From contig JAFDWC010000007.1 in NCBI GenBank assembly GCA_018268655.1, positions 1 to 43,826 of the forward strand: 43,826 nt of DNA, in the 5' to 3' direction. The notes under the pieces are model-generated. The model did no database searches. It saw only the letters and a program-made list of their open reading frames with translations, and was not told the DNA's origin. This DNA is from Actinomycetota bacterium. Its GTDB lineage: Bacteria > Actinomycetota > Thermoleophilia > Solirubrobacterales > 70-9. Shown here in pieces: positions 25,320 to 34,055 of this stretch. Position 1 is the stretch's first letter. The number at the start of each line of letters is the position of its first letter. The translations under genes and the position numbers were made by a program.

Positions 25320-25760
25320 ATGGCGCTGAAGACCGAGGCGGTCGGCAAGGAGTGGGAGGGGACGACCTACCAGGTAGGCCGCGAGAAGATCAAGGAGTAC
25401 GCGACCGCGCTGGGGATCGAGAACCCGGTCCACTTCGACGTCGGCGCCGCCCGCGAGGCCGGTTTCCGCGATGTCGTCGCGCCGCCGATGTTCTGCGTGG
25501 TCTACGCCCTGCCGGCGATCGCGCCGGCGATCCTCGACCCCGAGGTCGGGATGAACTTCGCGACGATGGTCCACGGCGCCCAGGAATTCGAGTGGGGCGA
25601 TGTGGTCTGCTCGGGCGACGAGATCACGACGGCGCCGAGATGCCTCTCGATCAAGGAGAAGCTCGGCAACGGCTTCTACGTCTTCGAATCGACCTCGGTC
25701 AACCAGGACGGCGCCCAGGTCCTGCGCGGCGTCTGGACCAACATCGTCAGGGGGGCGTGA
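25320..25760 (+). CDS. MaoC-like N-terminal hotdog dehydratase subunit (HadA type)
   Basis: Probable non-catalytic subunit of a (3R)-hydroxyacyl-thioester dehydratase, 146 residues. It resembles the HadA/UPF0336 proteins of mycobacteria: YQVGREKIKEYATALGIENP, VAPPMFCVVYALPAIAP, FEWGDVVCSGDEITTAPRCL. It lacks the D-x4-H catalytic pair of MaoC enzymes. The stop codon shares one base with the next ATG, and the next gene carries that pair, so a HadA-HadB heterodimer acting in fatty-acid elongation is the best reading. Confidence 0.8.
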   Translation: MALKTEAVGKEWEGTTYQVGREKIKEYATALGIENPVHFDVGAAREAGFRDVVAPPMFCVVYALPAIAPAILDPEVGMNFATMVHGAQEFEWGDVVCSGDEITTAPRCLSIKEKLGNGFYVFESTSVNQDGAQVLRGVWTNIVRGA

Positions 25761-26155
25761 TGGCCGAGATCGAGGTCGGCGACGAGGTGCGGGAGCTGCG
25801 GGTAACCCCGGACAAGTACCTGCCGCATCGTTACGCCGGGGCTTCCGGTGACTTCAACCCGATCCACATCGACGACGAGTTCGCCAAGGCCGTCGGGCTT
25901 CCGCGCAACATCCTCCACGGTCTCTACACGATGGGGCTGGTCGCGAAAGCGAGCGCGGTGGCGCTCGCCGGTGGCGATCCAGCCGCCCTGAAAAGGCTCA
26001 GCGTCCAGTTCCGCGGCATGGGCGTCCCCGAGCAGGAGATCGTCGTCACCGGGACGGTGAAGTCGGTCAATGGCAACCGCGTCGTCGTCGACACGGTCGC
26101 CACCCAGGGCGAGACGAAGCTGGTCAAGAACGCCGAGGCCGAGCTCGAGCTCTAG
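25760..26155 (+). CDS. MaoC-like catalytic dehydratase subunit (HadB type)
   Basis: Probable catalytic subunit of the (3R)-hydroxyacyl-thioester dehydratase, 131 residues. YAGASGDFNPIHIDDEFAK holds the hydratase-2 motif with Asp31 and His36, and LPRNILHGLYTMGLVAKA matches the active-site helix region. ATG overlaps the upstream stop (TGATG), indicating coupled translation with the HadA-like subunit. The pair sits between lepA and hrcA, where hemW usually lies in Gram-positive genomes. Confidence 0.88.
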   Translation: MAEIEVGDEVRELRVTPDKYLPHRYAGASGDFNPIHIDDEFAKAVGLPRNILHGLYTMGLVAKASAVALAGGDPAALKRLSVQFRGMGVPEQEIVVTGTVKSVNGNRVVVDTVATQGETKLVKNAEAELEL

Positions 26156-26186
26156 CGGCGCCGCCGGGACCCGCTCGCCGGGTTTC

Positions 26187-26192
26187 TAGAAT
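26187..26192 (+). promoter_or_regulatory. Candidate -10 element of hrcA (leaderless)
   Basis: TAGAAT, five of six matches to TATAAT, ends 7 nt before the GTG start of hrcA. No CIRCE operator (TTAGCACTC-N9-GAGTGCTAA) is seen around it. Confidence 0.5.
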
Positions 26193-26199
26193 TGGCGAT

Positions 26200-27228
26200 G
26201 TGCTTTCACCACGGCAAGAGCTGATCCTGCGGCTGGTCGTCGACGCCTACCTGGCGTCGGCGCGGCCGGTGCCCTCCAAGGAGGTCGCCGAGCTGCCCGA
26301 GGTCGAGTGCGCGCCGTCGACCGTCCGCGCCGAGCTGGCGGCGCTCGAGGCGGCCGGCTTCCTCACCCACCCGCACACCTCCGCCGGTCGCGTTCCCACC
26401 GACGCCGGCTACCGCCGCTACGTCGACGCCCTGCTGGCGGCGGGGAAGACGCCGGTGGAGTCCCATCTCGAGGTCCAGCTCTCGCAGCTGCGCCGGGAGG
26501 TCGACGAGGCGATGCGGGAGACGACCGCGGCCCTGGCCCGGGTCACCGACCTGGTGGCGATGGCGACGGCGCCGGCGCCCGGTGCGGCGGCGACGATCCA
26601 CCGGGTCGAGGTGCTGCAGCTGGCGCCGAACCGGATCGTCGTGATCGCGATCGCCTCCAGCGGCGACGTCGCCCGCCGCGTCTTCGAGTTCGCGCAGCCG
26701 GTCGACACCGGCCTCGTCGCCTGGGCCTCGAGCTACCTGAACGAGTCGCTCTCCGGCCTTGGTGTCGGCGCCCGGATGATCGCCACCCGCCTCGCCGACC
26801 CCGAGCTGGGGCCGCTCGAGGCCGATTTCGTCGCCACCCTCGGCGGCGCCTTCACCGAGCTCGAGCCCGACGCCGGCGGTGACCTCTACCTCGACGGCGC
26901 CGCCCGCCTGCTCTCCCGCCAGCACCTGCCGGACCTGCCGCGGGCCGACGAGCTGATGACCGCGCTCGAGCGCCGCGCCGACGTGCTGCGGATGCTCCGC
27001 GCCACGATCGACGAGAGCTCGGTCTTCCTCTGGATCGGCGGCGAGAACCCGCAGCCGGCGCTGCGCACGGTCAGCGTCGTCGGCGCCAACTACGGCCTCG
27101 GGCACCGCAACCTCGGTACGGTCGGCGTCGTCGGCCCGCTGCGGATGGACTACGCGACCGCGATCTCCTCGGTTCGCAGCGCCGCCCGCGAGCTCTCCCG
27201 CTACTTCGAGACCGTCTACGACGGCTAG
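26200..27228 (+). CDS. hrcA: Heat-inducible transcription repressor HrcA
   Basis: Repressor of chaperone genes that binds CIRCE operators. From GTG 26200 the 342-residue protein has an N-terminal winged helix (LSPRQELILRLVVDAYLASA, PVPSKEVAEL, STVRAELAALEAAGFL, HTSAGRVPTDAGYRRYVD) and a C-terminal GAF-like domain ending GPLRMDYATAISSVRSAAREL. The gene precedes dnaJ by 19 nt. Because no CIRCE is present here, its targets (for example groES/groEL) are probably elsewhere. Confidence 0.96.
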   Translation: MLSPRQELILRLVVDAYLASARPVPSKEVAELPEVECAPSTVRAELAALEAAGFLTHPHTSAGRVPTDAGYRRYVDALLAAGKTPVESHLEVQLSQLRREVDEAMRETTAALARVTDLVAMATAPAPGAAATIHRVEVLQLAPNRIVVIAIASSGDVARRVFEFAQPVDTGLVAWASSYLNESLSGLGVGARMIATRLADPELGPLEADFVATLGGAFTELEPDAGGDLYLDGAARLLSRQHLPDLPRADELMTALERRADVLRMLRATIDESSVFLWIGGENPQPALRTVSVVGANYGLGHRNLGTVGVVGPLRMDYATAISSVRSAARELSRYFETVYDG

Positions 27229-27247
27229 GTAACAGAACCCACACCGA

Positions 27248-28363
27248 ATGCCACGCGATTACTACGAAGTGCTCGGGGTCGGCCGCGACGCCAGCGAGGC
27301 CGAAGTCAAGAAAGCGTTCCGGCGGCTCGCCCGCGAACTGCACCCGGACGTCAACGCCCACGACCCGGAAGCCGAGGAGAAGTTCAAGGAGGCGGCGGAG
27401 GCCTACGAGGTTCTCTCCGACGCCGAGCGGCGTGGCACCTACGACGCCTACGGCCATGAGGGCCTGCGCTCCGGCGGATTCGATCCGCGCGCCCAGAGCT
27501 TCGGCTCCTTCGAGGATCTCTTCTCCTCGATCTTCGGTGGCGCCGGCTTCGGCTTCGGCGGCGGCGGTGGGCCGGCCCCCGGCGGCGACGTCCTCGCCGC
27601 CGTCGAGGTCGAGCTCGCGGACGTCGCCACCGGAGCGCCGCGCGAGGTCAGCTACGAGGCAGTCGCCGCCTGCGAGCACTGCCGCGGCAACGGCGCCGAG
27701 CCCGGGACCCCGATCGTCAGCTGCGAGAAATGCGGTGGCGCCGGCCAGCTGCGTCAGGTCACCAACACGCCCTTCGGCCAGATGGTCCGCGGGGTCAGCT
27801 GCGACCGCTGCCATGGCGCCGGCCGCATTCCCGAGACCCCCTGCGGGGTCTGCCACGGCAGCGGACGGGTCCGCGGCCTGCAGACGAAGACGGTCGAAGT
27901 CCCGCCCGGGATCGAGGACGGGCAGCGGCTGCGAGTCAGCGGTGCCGGCCACGCCGGTGAGCCCAGGGCGCCCGCCGGCGACCTCTACGTCGAGGTCGCG
28001 GTCGCCGCGGACGAGCGCTTCCGCCGCGAGGGAACCGACCTCGTCCACGTCGTCTCGATCCCGGCCACCGAGGCGATGCTGGGGACCACCGTCACCGTCC
28101 CGACCCTCGACGGCGAGGAGGAGGTCGAGATCGGGCCGGGGACCCAGCCCGGCCACGAGGAGACGCTGCGCGGGCTCGGCCTGCCGCGGCTCGGCAGCCG
28201 CCGCCGCGGGAACCAGCGGGTGGTCATCGACGTCGTCGTCCCGACCCATCTCAGCGAGGAGCAGCGGGCGCTCGCCGAACGGCTCGACGAGACGCTCGAG
28301 GCGGCCAACCTCGAGCCCGAGCGCGAGGGGATCTTCGCCCGCGTTCGCCGCGCCTTCAGTTGA
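27248..28363 (+). CDS. dnaJ: Chaperone protein DnaJ
   Basis: Hsp40 co-chaperone of DnaK. The 371-residue protein has a J domain ([23 protein letters not shown] at 32-34), a Gly/Phe-rich linker ([13 protein letters not shown]), four zinc-finger repeats ([32 protein letters not shown]) and the C-terminal substrate-binding region. All catalytic and zinc residues are intact. dnaK and grpE are not adjacent. Its stop overlaps the next start. Confidence 0.98.
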   Translation: MPRDYYEVLGVGRDASEAEVKKAFRRLARELHPDVNAHDPEAEEKFKEAAEAYEVLSDAERRGTYDAYGHEGLRSGGFDPRAQSFGSFEDLFSSIFGGAGFGFGGGGGPAPGGDVLAAVEVELADVATGAPREVSYEAVAACEHCRGNGAEPGTPIVSCEKCGGAGQLRQVTNTPFGQMVRGVSCDRCHGAGRIPETPCGVCHGSGRVRGLQTKTVEVPPGIEDGQRLRVSGAGHAGEPRAPAGDLYVEVAVAADERFRREGTDLVHVVSIPATEAMLGTTVTVPTLDGEEEVEIGPGTQPGHEETLRGLGLPRLGSRRRGNQRVVIDVVVPTHLSEEQRALAERLDETLEAANLEPEREGIFARVRRAFS

Positions 28364-29181
28364 TCCGGCTCGCGGTCCGCTGCGCGCCGGAAGCGGCCGA
28401 TCTCGTCCTCGCCGAGCTGACCGTGCTGGCCCCGAACGGGGTCGAGGAGGAGCGCGGCCCGGGCTACGTCGAGTACGCGATCTACGGCGGCGAGGGTGAG
28501 CTACCGGAGCTGGGGGAGATCGAGGCGGTGGTCGGGGGCCGGCCGATCGAGGTCAGCGCCACGGAGATCCCCGACGACTGGGCCGACCGCTGGCGCGACT
28601 TCCACAAGCCGCTCCTGATCGGCCAGCGGCTCTGGCTGCGCCCCTCTTGGGAGCCGCCGCGGGCCGGGGCGATCGACCTCGTCGTCGATCCCGGTCGCGC
28701 CTTCGGCACCGGCGCCCACCCGACCACCCGGCTCTGCCTCGAGCTGCTGCTGGAGCTCGGGCAGGGGGGAGGGGCGGGGGGCGAGCTGGTCGACCTCGGC
28801 ACCGGCTCCGGCGTCCTCGCGATCGCCGCCGCCAAGCTCGGCTGGGGTCCCGTCCGCGGCTACGACCACGAGGCGGCGGCGATCGAGGCGGCCGCCGCGA
28901 ACGCCGCCGTCAACGGCGTCGAACTCCACCTGGAGCGCATGAACCTGCGCGAAACGCTCCCGAAACTCGCACCGACGGTGGTCGCCAACATGACCGCGCC
29001 TGTGCTGACCGCGGTCGCGAAGCTGATCGGCACCGGCGCCGCACCCGAGATCCTGATCTGCTCGGGCCTGCTGCCCAGCGAGCTCGACGCCACCGCCGCG
29101 GCCTTCGCCCCCTGCGGACTGGCCGAGGTCGAGCGCCGCCGCGACGGCGACTGGGCGGCGCTGCTCCTGCGGCTCCCCTGA
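28360..29181 (+). CDS. prmA: Ribosomal protein L11 methyltransferase
   Basis: SAM-dependent methyltransferase that modifies L11. The TTG start overlaps the dnaJ stop (TTGA). The 273-residue protein has the PrmA signature [23 protein letters not shown] motif [19 protein letters not shown], then [20 protein letters not shown] and [12 protein letters not shown]. The dnaJ-prmA order is conserved. The usual following gene rsmE is absent here. Confidence 0.93.
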   Translation: MIRLAVRCAPEAADLVLAELTVLAPNGVEEERGPGYVEYAIYGGEGELPELGEIEAVVGGRPIEVSATEIPDDWADRWRDFHKPLLIGQRLWLRPSWEPPRAGAIDLVVDPGRAFGTGAHPTTRLCLELLLELGQGGGAGGELVDLGTGSGVLAIAAAKLGWGPVRGYDHEAAAIEAAAANAAVNGVELHLERMNLRETLPKLAPTVVANMTAPVLTAVAKLIGTGAAPEILICSGLLPSELDATAAAFAPCGLAEVERRRDGDWAALLLRLP

Positions 29182-29206
29182 GCCCGCTCCGTCGCCGCCG
29201 GGGGAT

Positions 29207-29716
29207 ATGTTGTCGCTGATGCTCCCGATCGGCATGTACCTGGACACGGGCTACAAGATCGCCCTGTTCTTCCACATCCTGGCGGTCGTCGTCGCCTTCG
29301 GGCCGACCTTCGGCTACGCCTTCCTCTTCTCCGTCGCGCCCCAGTTCCCGCGGGCCACGCCGGCGCTGCTGCGCGGGATCCAGCGGATCGACCGCTACCT
29401 GGTCAATCCCGGGATGGTGATCCTGCTGATCGCCGGCATCGTCCTGATGGCCGACGCCAGCAGCATCTGGAGCGGCAGCAGCTTCTTCATCGTCTGGGGG
29501 TTCATCGCGATCGTCGCCCTGTTCGGGATCCAGCACGGCTACTTCCAGCCGGCGGTGCGGAAGGCGATCGACCTCGCCGACCGCGACCTCGAGGCCGGCG
29601 AGGAGCTCAGCCCCGAGTTCGAAGCGCTATCCAAGCAGTACGGCCAGGTCGGGACGATTGCGGGCGTGCTCGTCGTCGTCACGATCTTCTTCATGGTCTA
29701 CAAGCCGTTCATGTGA
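29207..29716 (+). CDS. DUF2269-like integral membrane protein
   Basis: Membrane protein of up to 169 residues with four hydrophobic segments (about 15-42, 68-88, 93-112, 145-167). GYKIALFFHILAVVVAFGPT is typical of the predicted membrane proteins grouped as DUF2269. Function unknown. The first ATG (29207) is very close to a GGGGG stretch; ATG 29219 or ATG 29234 are possible alternative starts. Its stop overlaps the murI GTG (ATGTGA), so the two are translated together. Confidence 0.65.
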   Translation: MLSLMLPIGMYLDTGYKIALFFHILAVVVAFGPTFGYAFLFSVAPQFPRATPALLRGIQRIDRYLVNPGMVILLIAGIVLMADASSIWSGSSFFIVWGFIAIVALFGIQHGYFQPAVRKAIDLADRDLEAGEELSPEFEALSKQYGQVGTIAGVLVVVTIFFMVYKPFM

Positions 29717-30540
29717 GCGGCGCGGCGCTGCCCGTGGCGATGTTCGACTCGGGCGTCGGCGGGCTCACCGTCCTCCACGAGTGCCTCGTCTCGCTGCCCC
29801 AGGAGGACTACGTCTACCTCGGCGATACGGCGCTCTTCCCCTACGGCTCGCGGCCGGTAGCCGAGCTCCGCGATCGCGTTGCCGCGATCGCCGGCCTCCT
29901 GCTCGGGCGCGGCGCCAAGCTGCTGGTGATCGCCTGCAACACGGCGACGGCGGTGGCCGAGGACGTCGCCCGTGAGGTCGCGGCCGTTCATGGGGTGGCG
30001 GTGGTGCCGGTGGTGACGCCGCAGGCGGAGATCGCCGCCGCGATCACCGACAACGGCCGCGTCGGCGTCCTCGCCACCCCGAACACGGTCGCCAGCGGCT
30101 CCTACCGCCGGGCGCTGGAAGCGCAGGGACGGGCGCTCGAGGTGATCGAGGTCAGCGCTCCCCGGCTCGCGCCCTTCATCCAGGAGGGCTCTCCCTTCGA
30201 CGAGCAGACGATGGCGATGGCCCGCTCCTACTGCGCGCCGCTGCGCGAGGCCGGCATCGACACCCTGATCCTCGGCTGCACCCACTACCCGCTGGTGGCG
30301 CCGATGCTGCAGCGCATCCTCGGCCGCGACGTCCGCCTCGTCAGCGGCGGTCACGCGGTGGCCGCCGCTGTCCAGCGCGACCTCGACGGGGCCGGTCTCT
30401 CGCGCCCGAGCAGCGTCGGCGAGGGCAGCTACGACTTCATCTGCACCGGCGAGGCGGACGCCTTCCGCGAGGTCGGCACCCGGTTCCTGCAGATGCCGCT
30501 GGGCGAGGTCGAGCGGGTCGAGCTCGGCGTCGGCGTCTGA
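29713..30540 (+). CDS. murI: Glutamate racemase
   Basis: Makes D-glutamate for peptidoglycan. The 275-residue protein has FDSGVGGLTVLHE with the substrate-binding Asp-Ser, LGDTALFPYGSRP, the first catalytic Cys75 in ACNTATA, and the second Cys189 in GCTHYPLVAP. The GTG start overlaps the upstream stop. Downstream, 30541-30654 contains nothing recognisable. Confidence 0.96.
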   Translation: MSGAALPVAMFDSGVGGLTVLHECLVSLPQEDYVYLGDTALFPYGSRPVAELRDRVAAIAGLLLGRGAKLLVIACNTATAVAEDVAREVAAVHGVAVVPVVTPQAEIAAAITDNGRVGVLATPNTVASGSYRRALEAQGRALEVIEVSAPRLAPFIQEGSPFDEQTMAMARSYCAPLREAGIDTLILGCTHYPLVAPMLQRILGRDVRLVSGGHAVAAAVQRDLDGAGLSRPSSVGEGSYDFICTGEADAFREVGTRFLQMPLGEVERVELGVGV

Positions 30541-30684
30541 GCTGGTTGATTCGTCCATCTGAGCGCCGCGGGCGTTCGTCTTCTCTGCGCAAATCTGCTC
30601 GAAGCCGGCACCTCGGTTGCGCACCCGCGCGTACCTCCCTGGCAGGGTCCCCACATGGCCGTCACGATCACAAGACATACTGGA

Positions 30685-30690
30685 TATACT
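30685..30690 (+). promoter_or_regulatory. -10 element of the vapBC module (leaderless)
   Basis: TATACT (five of six to consensus) ends 6 nt before GTG 30697. ATACT is repeated at 30677-30681, and GCCGGTGGC, a small palindrome over the start codon, could be an autoregulation site. This placement decides for GTG 30697 over the in-frame ATG 30655. Confidence 0.5.
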
Positions 30691-30696
30691 CTGCCG

Positions 30697-30942
30697 GTGG
30701 CAAAGGTTCTCGTCTCCATCCCCGACGACCTGCTGGGGGCGATCGACGCGCGGGCGAAGGCGCTGCGCGAGAGCCGCAGCGGTTACCTGCGGAAGCTCGC
30801 CGAGGCCGACCTGGAGGATCTCTCCCAACGCCAGGCGGAGGTGAAGCGCCTCCTCGCCCTGATTCGGGAAGACGCCGCGAGCGGCGACCGGCCGATGCCC
30901 GATGGTGCAGCGATGATCCGCGCAATGCGGGACTCGCGGTAG
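30697..30942 (+). CDS. VapB-like ribbon-helix-helix antitoxin
   Basis: Probable antitoxin and autorepressor, 81 residues. MAKVLVSIPDDLLGAIDARA and KALRESRSGYLRKLAEADLE form a ribbon-helix-helix DNA-binding domain; the acidic-basic C-terminal part would wrap the toxin. An ATG 14 codons upstream (30655) is in frame but would place the -10 inside the gene. The stop is 2 nt before the toxin ATG, the expected coupled arrangement. Confidence 0.85.
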   Translation: MAKVLVSIPDDLLGAIDARAKALRESRSGYLRKLAEADLEDLSQRQAEVKRLLALIREDAASGDRPMPDGAAMIRAMRDSR

Positions 30943-30944
30943 CG

Positions 30945-31340
30945 ATGCTCCTTCTCGACGCAGGCGTTTGGGTCGCGGCCTCCGACCCGGGGCAGCGGTT
31001 CTACCTGGAGGCGGGAAACCTGCTGGAATCGACCGAGCCCGTGGCGGCTCTCGATCTGACGCTTTTCGAGGTGGCCAACGCGATCGGGGCTGTCGCGAAG
31101 CAGCCCCGGCGCGCCCGCCTGATGCTCGACACGATCGCGACCCGGTGCGGCGAGCGAATCGTCCGCGCCGACGCGTCGCTGATGGTCGCTGCCCTCGACC
31201 ACGCGGCGCCCCACGGCCTCACGGCCTACGACGCGGCCTATGTCGCGGTCGCCAAACGCAACGATTGGACCTTGGTCAGCACCGACTTCCGCGACCTCGT
31301 CTCCAAGGGCCTCGCCGTCGCCCCCGACGCCGCCGTCTAA
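30945..31340 (+). CDS. VapC-like PIN-domain toxin ribonuclease
   Basis: Probable Mg-dependent RNase toxin, 131 residues. The PIN acidic residues are present: Asp5 (LLLDAGVWVAA), Glu42 (LFEVANAIGA), Asp96 (YDAAYVAVAK) and Asp114 (VSTDFRDL). The module lies between murI and yqeY, breaking the conserved housekeeping order, which suggests insertion. Its TAA stop forms the first bases of the yqeY -10 candidate. Confidence 0.9.
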   Translation: MLLLDAGVWVAASDPGQRFYLEAGNLLESTEPVAALDLTLFEVANAIGAVAKQPRRARLMLDTIATRCGERIVRADASLMVAALDHAAPHGLTAYDAAYVAVAKRNDWTLVSTDFRDLVSKGLAVAPDAAV

Positions 31341-31343
31341 CCT
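31338..31343 (+). promoter_or_regulatory. Candidate -10 element of yqeY (leaderless)
   Basis: TAACCT overlaps the vapC stop codon and ends 8 nt before ATG 31352. It would separate yqeY expression from the toxin module. Confidence 0.35.
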
Positions 31344-31351
31344 TGACGCCG

Positions 31352-31783
31352 ATGACGGTTCTCGAACAGGTGCAGAGCGATGTGCGGACGGCGATGAAAG
31401 CGCGCGAACGCGAACGGGCCGCGGCCCTGCGGCTGGTCGTCGACGTGCTCCAGCAGGACGCCAAGCTCGGCAAGGGCGACGAGGTCGCGGTCCTGCAGCG
31501 GGAGCGCAAGAAGCGGGTCGAGGCGGCGGAGGCCTACGAGGGGGCCGGCCGCGCCGAGCAGGCGGCGGCCGAGCGCTTCGAGGCAGAGCTGATCGAGGGG
31601 TACCTGCCGCAGCAGCTCTCCGATCAGGAGCTGGGGGAGCTGGTCGAGGCGGCGATCGCCGAAAGCGGCGCCACCGAGATCAAGCAGATGGGGCAGGTGA
31701 TGTCGGCCCTGATGCCGAAAGTGGGGGGCCGCGCCGACGGCAAGCGGGTCAGCGCCGCCGTGCGCGAGAAGCTGGGTAGCTAG
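31352..31783 (+). CDS. GatB/YqeY domain protein
   Basis: The 143-residue protein matches the YqeY family (tail domain of GatB), whose cellular role is unsettled and may involve tRNA. It shows MTVLEQVQSDVRTAMKARER, ALRLVVDVLQQ, YLPQQLSDQELGELVEAAIA and MGQVMSALMPKVGGRADGKR. Longer upstream frames overlap vapC and are not real. In Gram-positive bacteria it commonly lies just before phoH, as here. Confidence 0.95.
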   Translation: MTVLEQVQSDVRTAMKARERERAAALRLVVDVLQQDAKLGKGDEVAVLQRERKKRVEAAEAYEGAGRAEQAAAERFEAELIEGYLPQQLSDQELGELVEAAIAESGATEIKQMGQVMSALMPKVGGRADGKRVSAAVREKLGS

Positions 31784-31793
31784 AGGCACTGAC

Positions 31794-32744
31794 TTGGCTC
31801 GCCGACAGCTGACTCTCGACAACAGCGTCGCCGCCGAGCTGGCGGGTTCCGAGGACTCGGTCCTGCGCAGCCTCCGCGACCGGCTGCCGGTCGACCTGCA
31901 CCTGCGCGGCAACGTGCTGACGCTGGACGGCGAGGCCGCCGACCTGCAGGAGGCGGCGACGGTGGTCGACGAGCTGGTCGAGCTGATCGAGCAGGGCCAC
32001 GACGTCGCGCCGGGGACGATCGAGGCGGTGGCCGGTGCGCTCGACGCCGAGGAGAGCCCGGCGGCGATCCTCGACGACGTCGTCTGGCGCCACCGCAACA
32101 CCAAGGTCGCGCCGAAAACGCTGAACCAGAAACGCTACGTCGACTCGATCCGGCGCAACACGATCACCTTCGGGATCGGCCCGGCCGGCACCGGCAAGAC
32201 CTTTCTCGCGGTGGCGATGGCGGCGGCGGCACTGACCGAACGGCAGGTGCAGCGGATCATCCTCACCCGGCCCGCGGTCGAGGCGGGGGAGCGGCTGGGC
32301 TTCCTCCCCGGCGACATCCAGGCCAAGGTCGATCCGTACCTGCGGCCTCTGTTCGACGCGCTCTACGACATGATGGATCCGGACCGGGTGAACGGCTACT
32401 TCGAGCGCGACGTGATCGAGGTGGCGCCGCTCGCCTTCATGCGCGGCCGCACGCTCAACGACTCGTTCGTGATCCTCGACGAGGCCCAGAACACGAGCCC
32501 CGAGCAGATGAAAATGTTCCTCACCCGGCTCGGCTTCAACTCGCGCATGGTCGTCACCGGCGACGTCACCCAGATCGACCTCCCCAGCGACCAGCGCTCC
32601 GGGCTGAACGCCGTCCGCGAGATCCTCGACGACGTGCGTGAAATCGACTTCGTCGAGTTCGGCGGCGAAGACGTCGTCCGCCACAAGCTGGTGCAGCGGA
32701 TCGTCGCCGCCTACGACCGCCACGGTGCCCGTCGACCTGAGTGA
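31794..32744 (+). CDS. phoH: PhoH-like ATPase
   Basis: Cytoplasmic P-loop ATPase associated with RNA metabolism, 316 residues. A KH-like N-terminal part (about 20-70; VDLHLRGNVLTLDGEAADLQ) precedes the ATPase: Walker A GPAGTGKT at 129-136, TRPAVEAGERLGFLPGDIQ, Walker B FVILDEAQNTSPEQMKMFLT near 225, and VVTGDVTQIDLP. The TTG start at 31794 is 10 nt after yqeY with a weak AGAGG site. Overlap with ybeY is 20 nt. Confidence 0.95.
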   Translation: MARRQLTLDNSVAAELAGSEDSVLRSLRDRLPVDLHLRGNVLTLDGEAADLQEAATVVDELVELIEQGHDVAPGTIEAVAGALDAEESPAAILDDVVWRHRNTKVAPKTLNQKRYVDSIRRNTITFGIGPAGTGKTFLAVAMAAAALTERQVQRIILTRPAVEAGERLGFLPGDIQAKVDPYLRPLFDALYDMMDPDRVNGYFERDVIEVAPLAFMRGRTLNDSFVILDEAQNTSPEQMKMFLTRLGFNSRMVVTGDVTQIDLPSDQRSGLNAVREILDDVREIDFVEFGGEDVVRHKLVQRIVAAYDRHGARRPE

Positions 32745-33099
32745 CGTCCCCGCCGACCTGCGCGAGCCGGTCACCGCGGCCCTGGCGGCGGCTGGCGTCG
32801 AGGACGGCCACCTTGCCGTCGAGCTCGTCGGCGCGGAGCGGATCCGCGAGCTCAACCGCGAGCACCGGGGGAAGGACGAGGCGACCGACGTGCTCTCGTT
32901 CCCGCTCGACGGCGCCGGTCCGGTCGCCGGCCCGCGCGAGCTCGGCGACGTCGCGATCTGCCCCGAGCACTGCCGCGACATGAGCCTGGCCGAGACCGCC
33001 GTGCACGGCGTCCTCCACCTCTGCGGCTACGACCACGAGGTCGACGACGGCGAGATGCTCGCCCTTCAGGACGAGGTCTTGGCGGGGCTGGGACGGTGA
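32725..33099 (+). CDS. ybeY: Endoribonuclease YbeY
   Basis: Zinc-dependent rRNA maturation and quality-control RNase. From GTG 32725 the protein has 124 residues: LVGAERIRELNREHRGKDEA, TDVLSFPLDG, ELGDVAICPE and the metal-binding HGVLHLCGYDHEVDDGEM. GTG 32725 overlaps the phoH end by 20 nt; the earlier in-frame ATG (32638) adds a non-homologous Ser-rich leader. Its stop overlaps the era start. Confidence 0.94.
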   Translation: MPVDLSDVPADLREPVTAALAAAGVEDGHLAVELVGAERIRELNREHRGKDEATDVLSFPLDGAGPVAGPRELGDVAICPEHCRDMSLAETAVHGVLHLCGYDHEVDDGEMLALQDEVLAGLGR

Positions 33100-33995
33100 G
33101 CCGGTCCGGGTTCATCGGGCTCGCCGGGCGGCCGAACGTCGGCAAGTCGACCCTGGTAAACGCCCTCGTCGGCTCCCACGTCGCGATCGTCTCCAACCGG
33201 CCCCAGACCACTCGGCGGGCGATTCGCGGCGTCTTCACGGACGCCGAGGCTGGCCGCCAGCTGGTGCTGGTCGACCTCCCCGGCGTCCAGCGCCCGCGCG
33301 ACGTCCTCACCGCCCGCATGCAGAGCCGGGTCGAGCGCGAGCTCGCCGACTCCGACGTCGCCCTCGTCGTCATCAACGGCGAGCAGGGGGTCGGGCCGGG
33401 CGACCGCTTCATCGCCCGCACGCTGCTCGCCGCCAAGGCCGATCTGCCGATGATCTGCGCCGTCAACAAGGCCGACAGGGTCGGCCCCAACGAGCTGGTG
33501 CCGGTGCTCGCCGAGGCAGCGGAGCTGGAGGGCGTCGACGAGGTCTTCCCGATCAGCGCCCGCTCCGGCGAGGGGCTGCCGCCGCTGCTCGAGCGGCTCG
33601 GCGAGCTGGTTCCGGAGGGCCCGTTCCTCTATCCGCCCGAGGACCACAGCGACCAGTCGAGCGAGCTATTGCTGGCCGAGCTGATCCGCGAGCAGGTCCT
33701 GAACCGGACCCGGCAGGAGATCCCGCACTCGGTCGAGGTCTCGGTCCAGGAGGTCTCCGCGCCCCGCCCCGACGACGGCCTGGTCGAAGTCGTGGCCGAG
33801 ATCTGGGCCGAGACCGAGAGCCAGAAGGGCATCCTGATCGGCAAGCGGGGGGCCAAGATCGGCGAGATCGGGATCGCGGCGCGGCGCTCGCTGGAGCGCG
33901 AGCTCGGTCACCGCGTCCACCTCGACCTCGAGGTGCGGGTGCGGCGGCACTGGCGCCGCGACGAGGACCTGCTCGACCGGCTCGGGATCGAGTAG
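33096..33995 (+). CDS. era: GTPase Era
   Basis: Ribosome-assembly GTPase that binds the 16S rRNA 3' end. The 299-residue protein has G1 GRPNVGKST (about 11-19), the Era motif SNRPQTTRRAIRGV, G3 DLPGVQ, G4 NKAD, and a C-terminal KH domain (about 200-299; EVVAEIWAETESQKGILIGK). The GTG start overlaps the ybeY stop (GTGA). The insert between YbeY and Era often found in other bacteria (dgkA, cdd) is absent. Confidence 0.97.
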   Translation: MSRSGFIGLAGRPNVGKSTLVNALVGSHVAIVSNRPQTTRRAIRGVFTDAEAGRQLVLVDLPGVQRPRDVLTARMQSRVERELADSDVALVVINGEQGVGPGDRFIARTLLAAKADLPMICAVNKADRVGPNELVPVLAEAAELEGVDEVFPISARSGEGLPPLLERLGELVPEGPFLYPPEDHSDQSSELLLAELIREQVLNRTRQEIPHSVEVSVQEVSAPRPDDGLVEVVAEIWAETESQKGILIGKRGAKIGEIGIAARRSLERELGHRVHLDLEVRVRRHWRRDEDLLDRLGIE

Positions 33996-34042
33996 CGGCA
34001 GGCGCCGACCCCTCCGCTTCGCGCCCCGAGGCGGCTTGCCCG

Positions 34043-34048
34043 TACGAT
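34043..34048 (+). promoter_or_regulatory. Candidate -10 element of hisIE (leaderless)
   Basis: TACGAT ends 7 nt before the GTG start of hisIE, in the 60-nt gap after era. No attenuator-like leader peptide can fit. Confidence 0.4.
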
Positions 34049-34055
34049 TCACCGC

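Noticed and set aside
26150-26210. CIRCE operator upstream of hrcA
   Set aside because: I looked for TTAGCACTC-N9-GAGTGCTAA and found nothing similar in this gap or before dnaJ.
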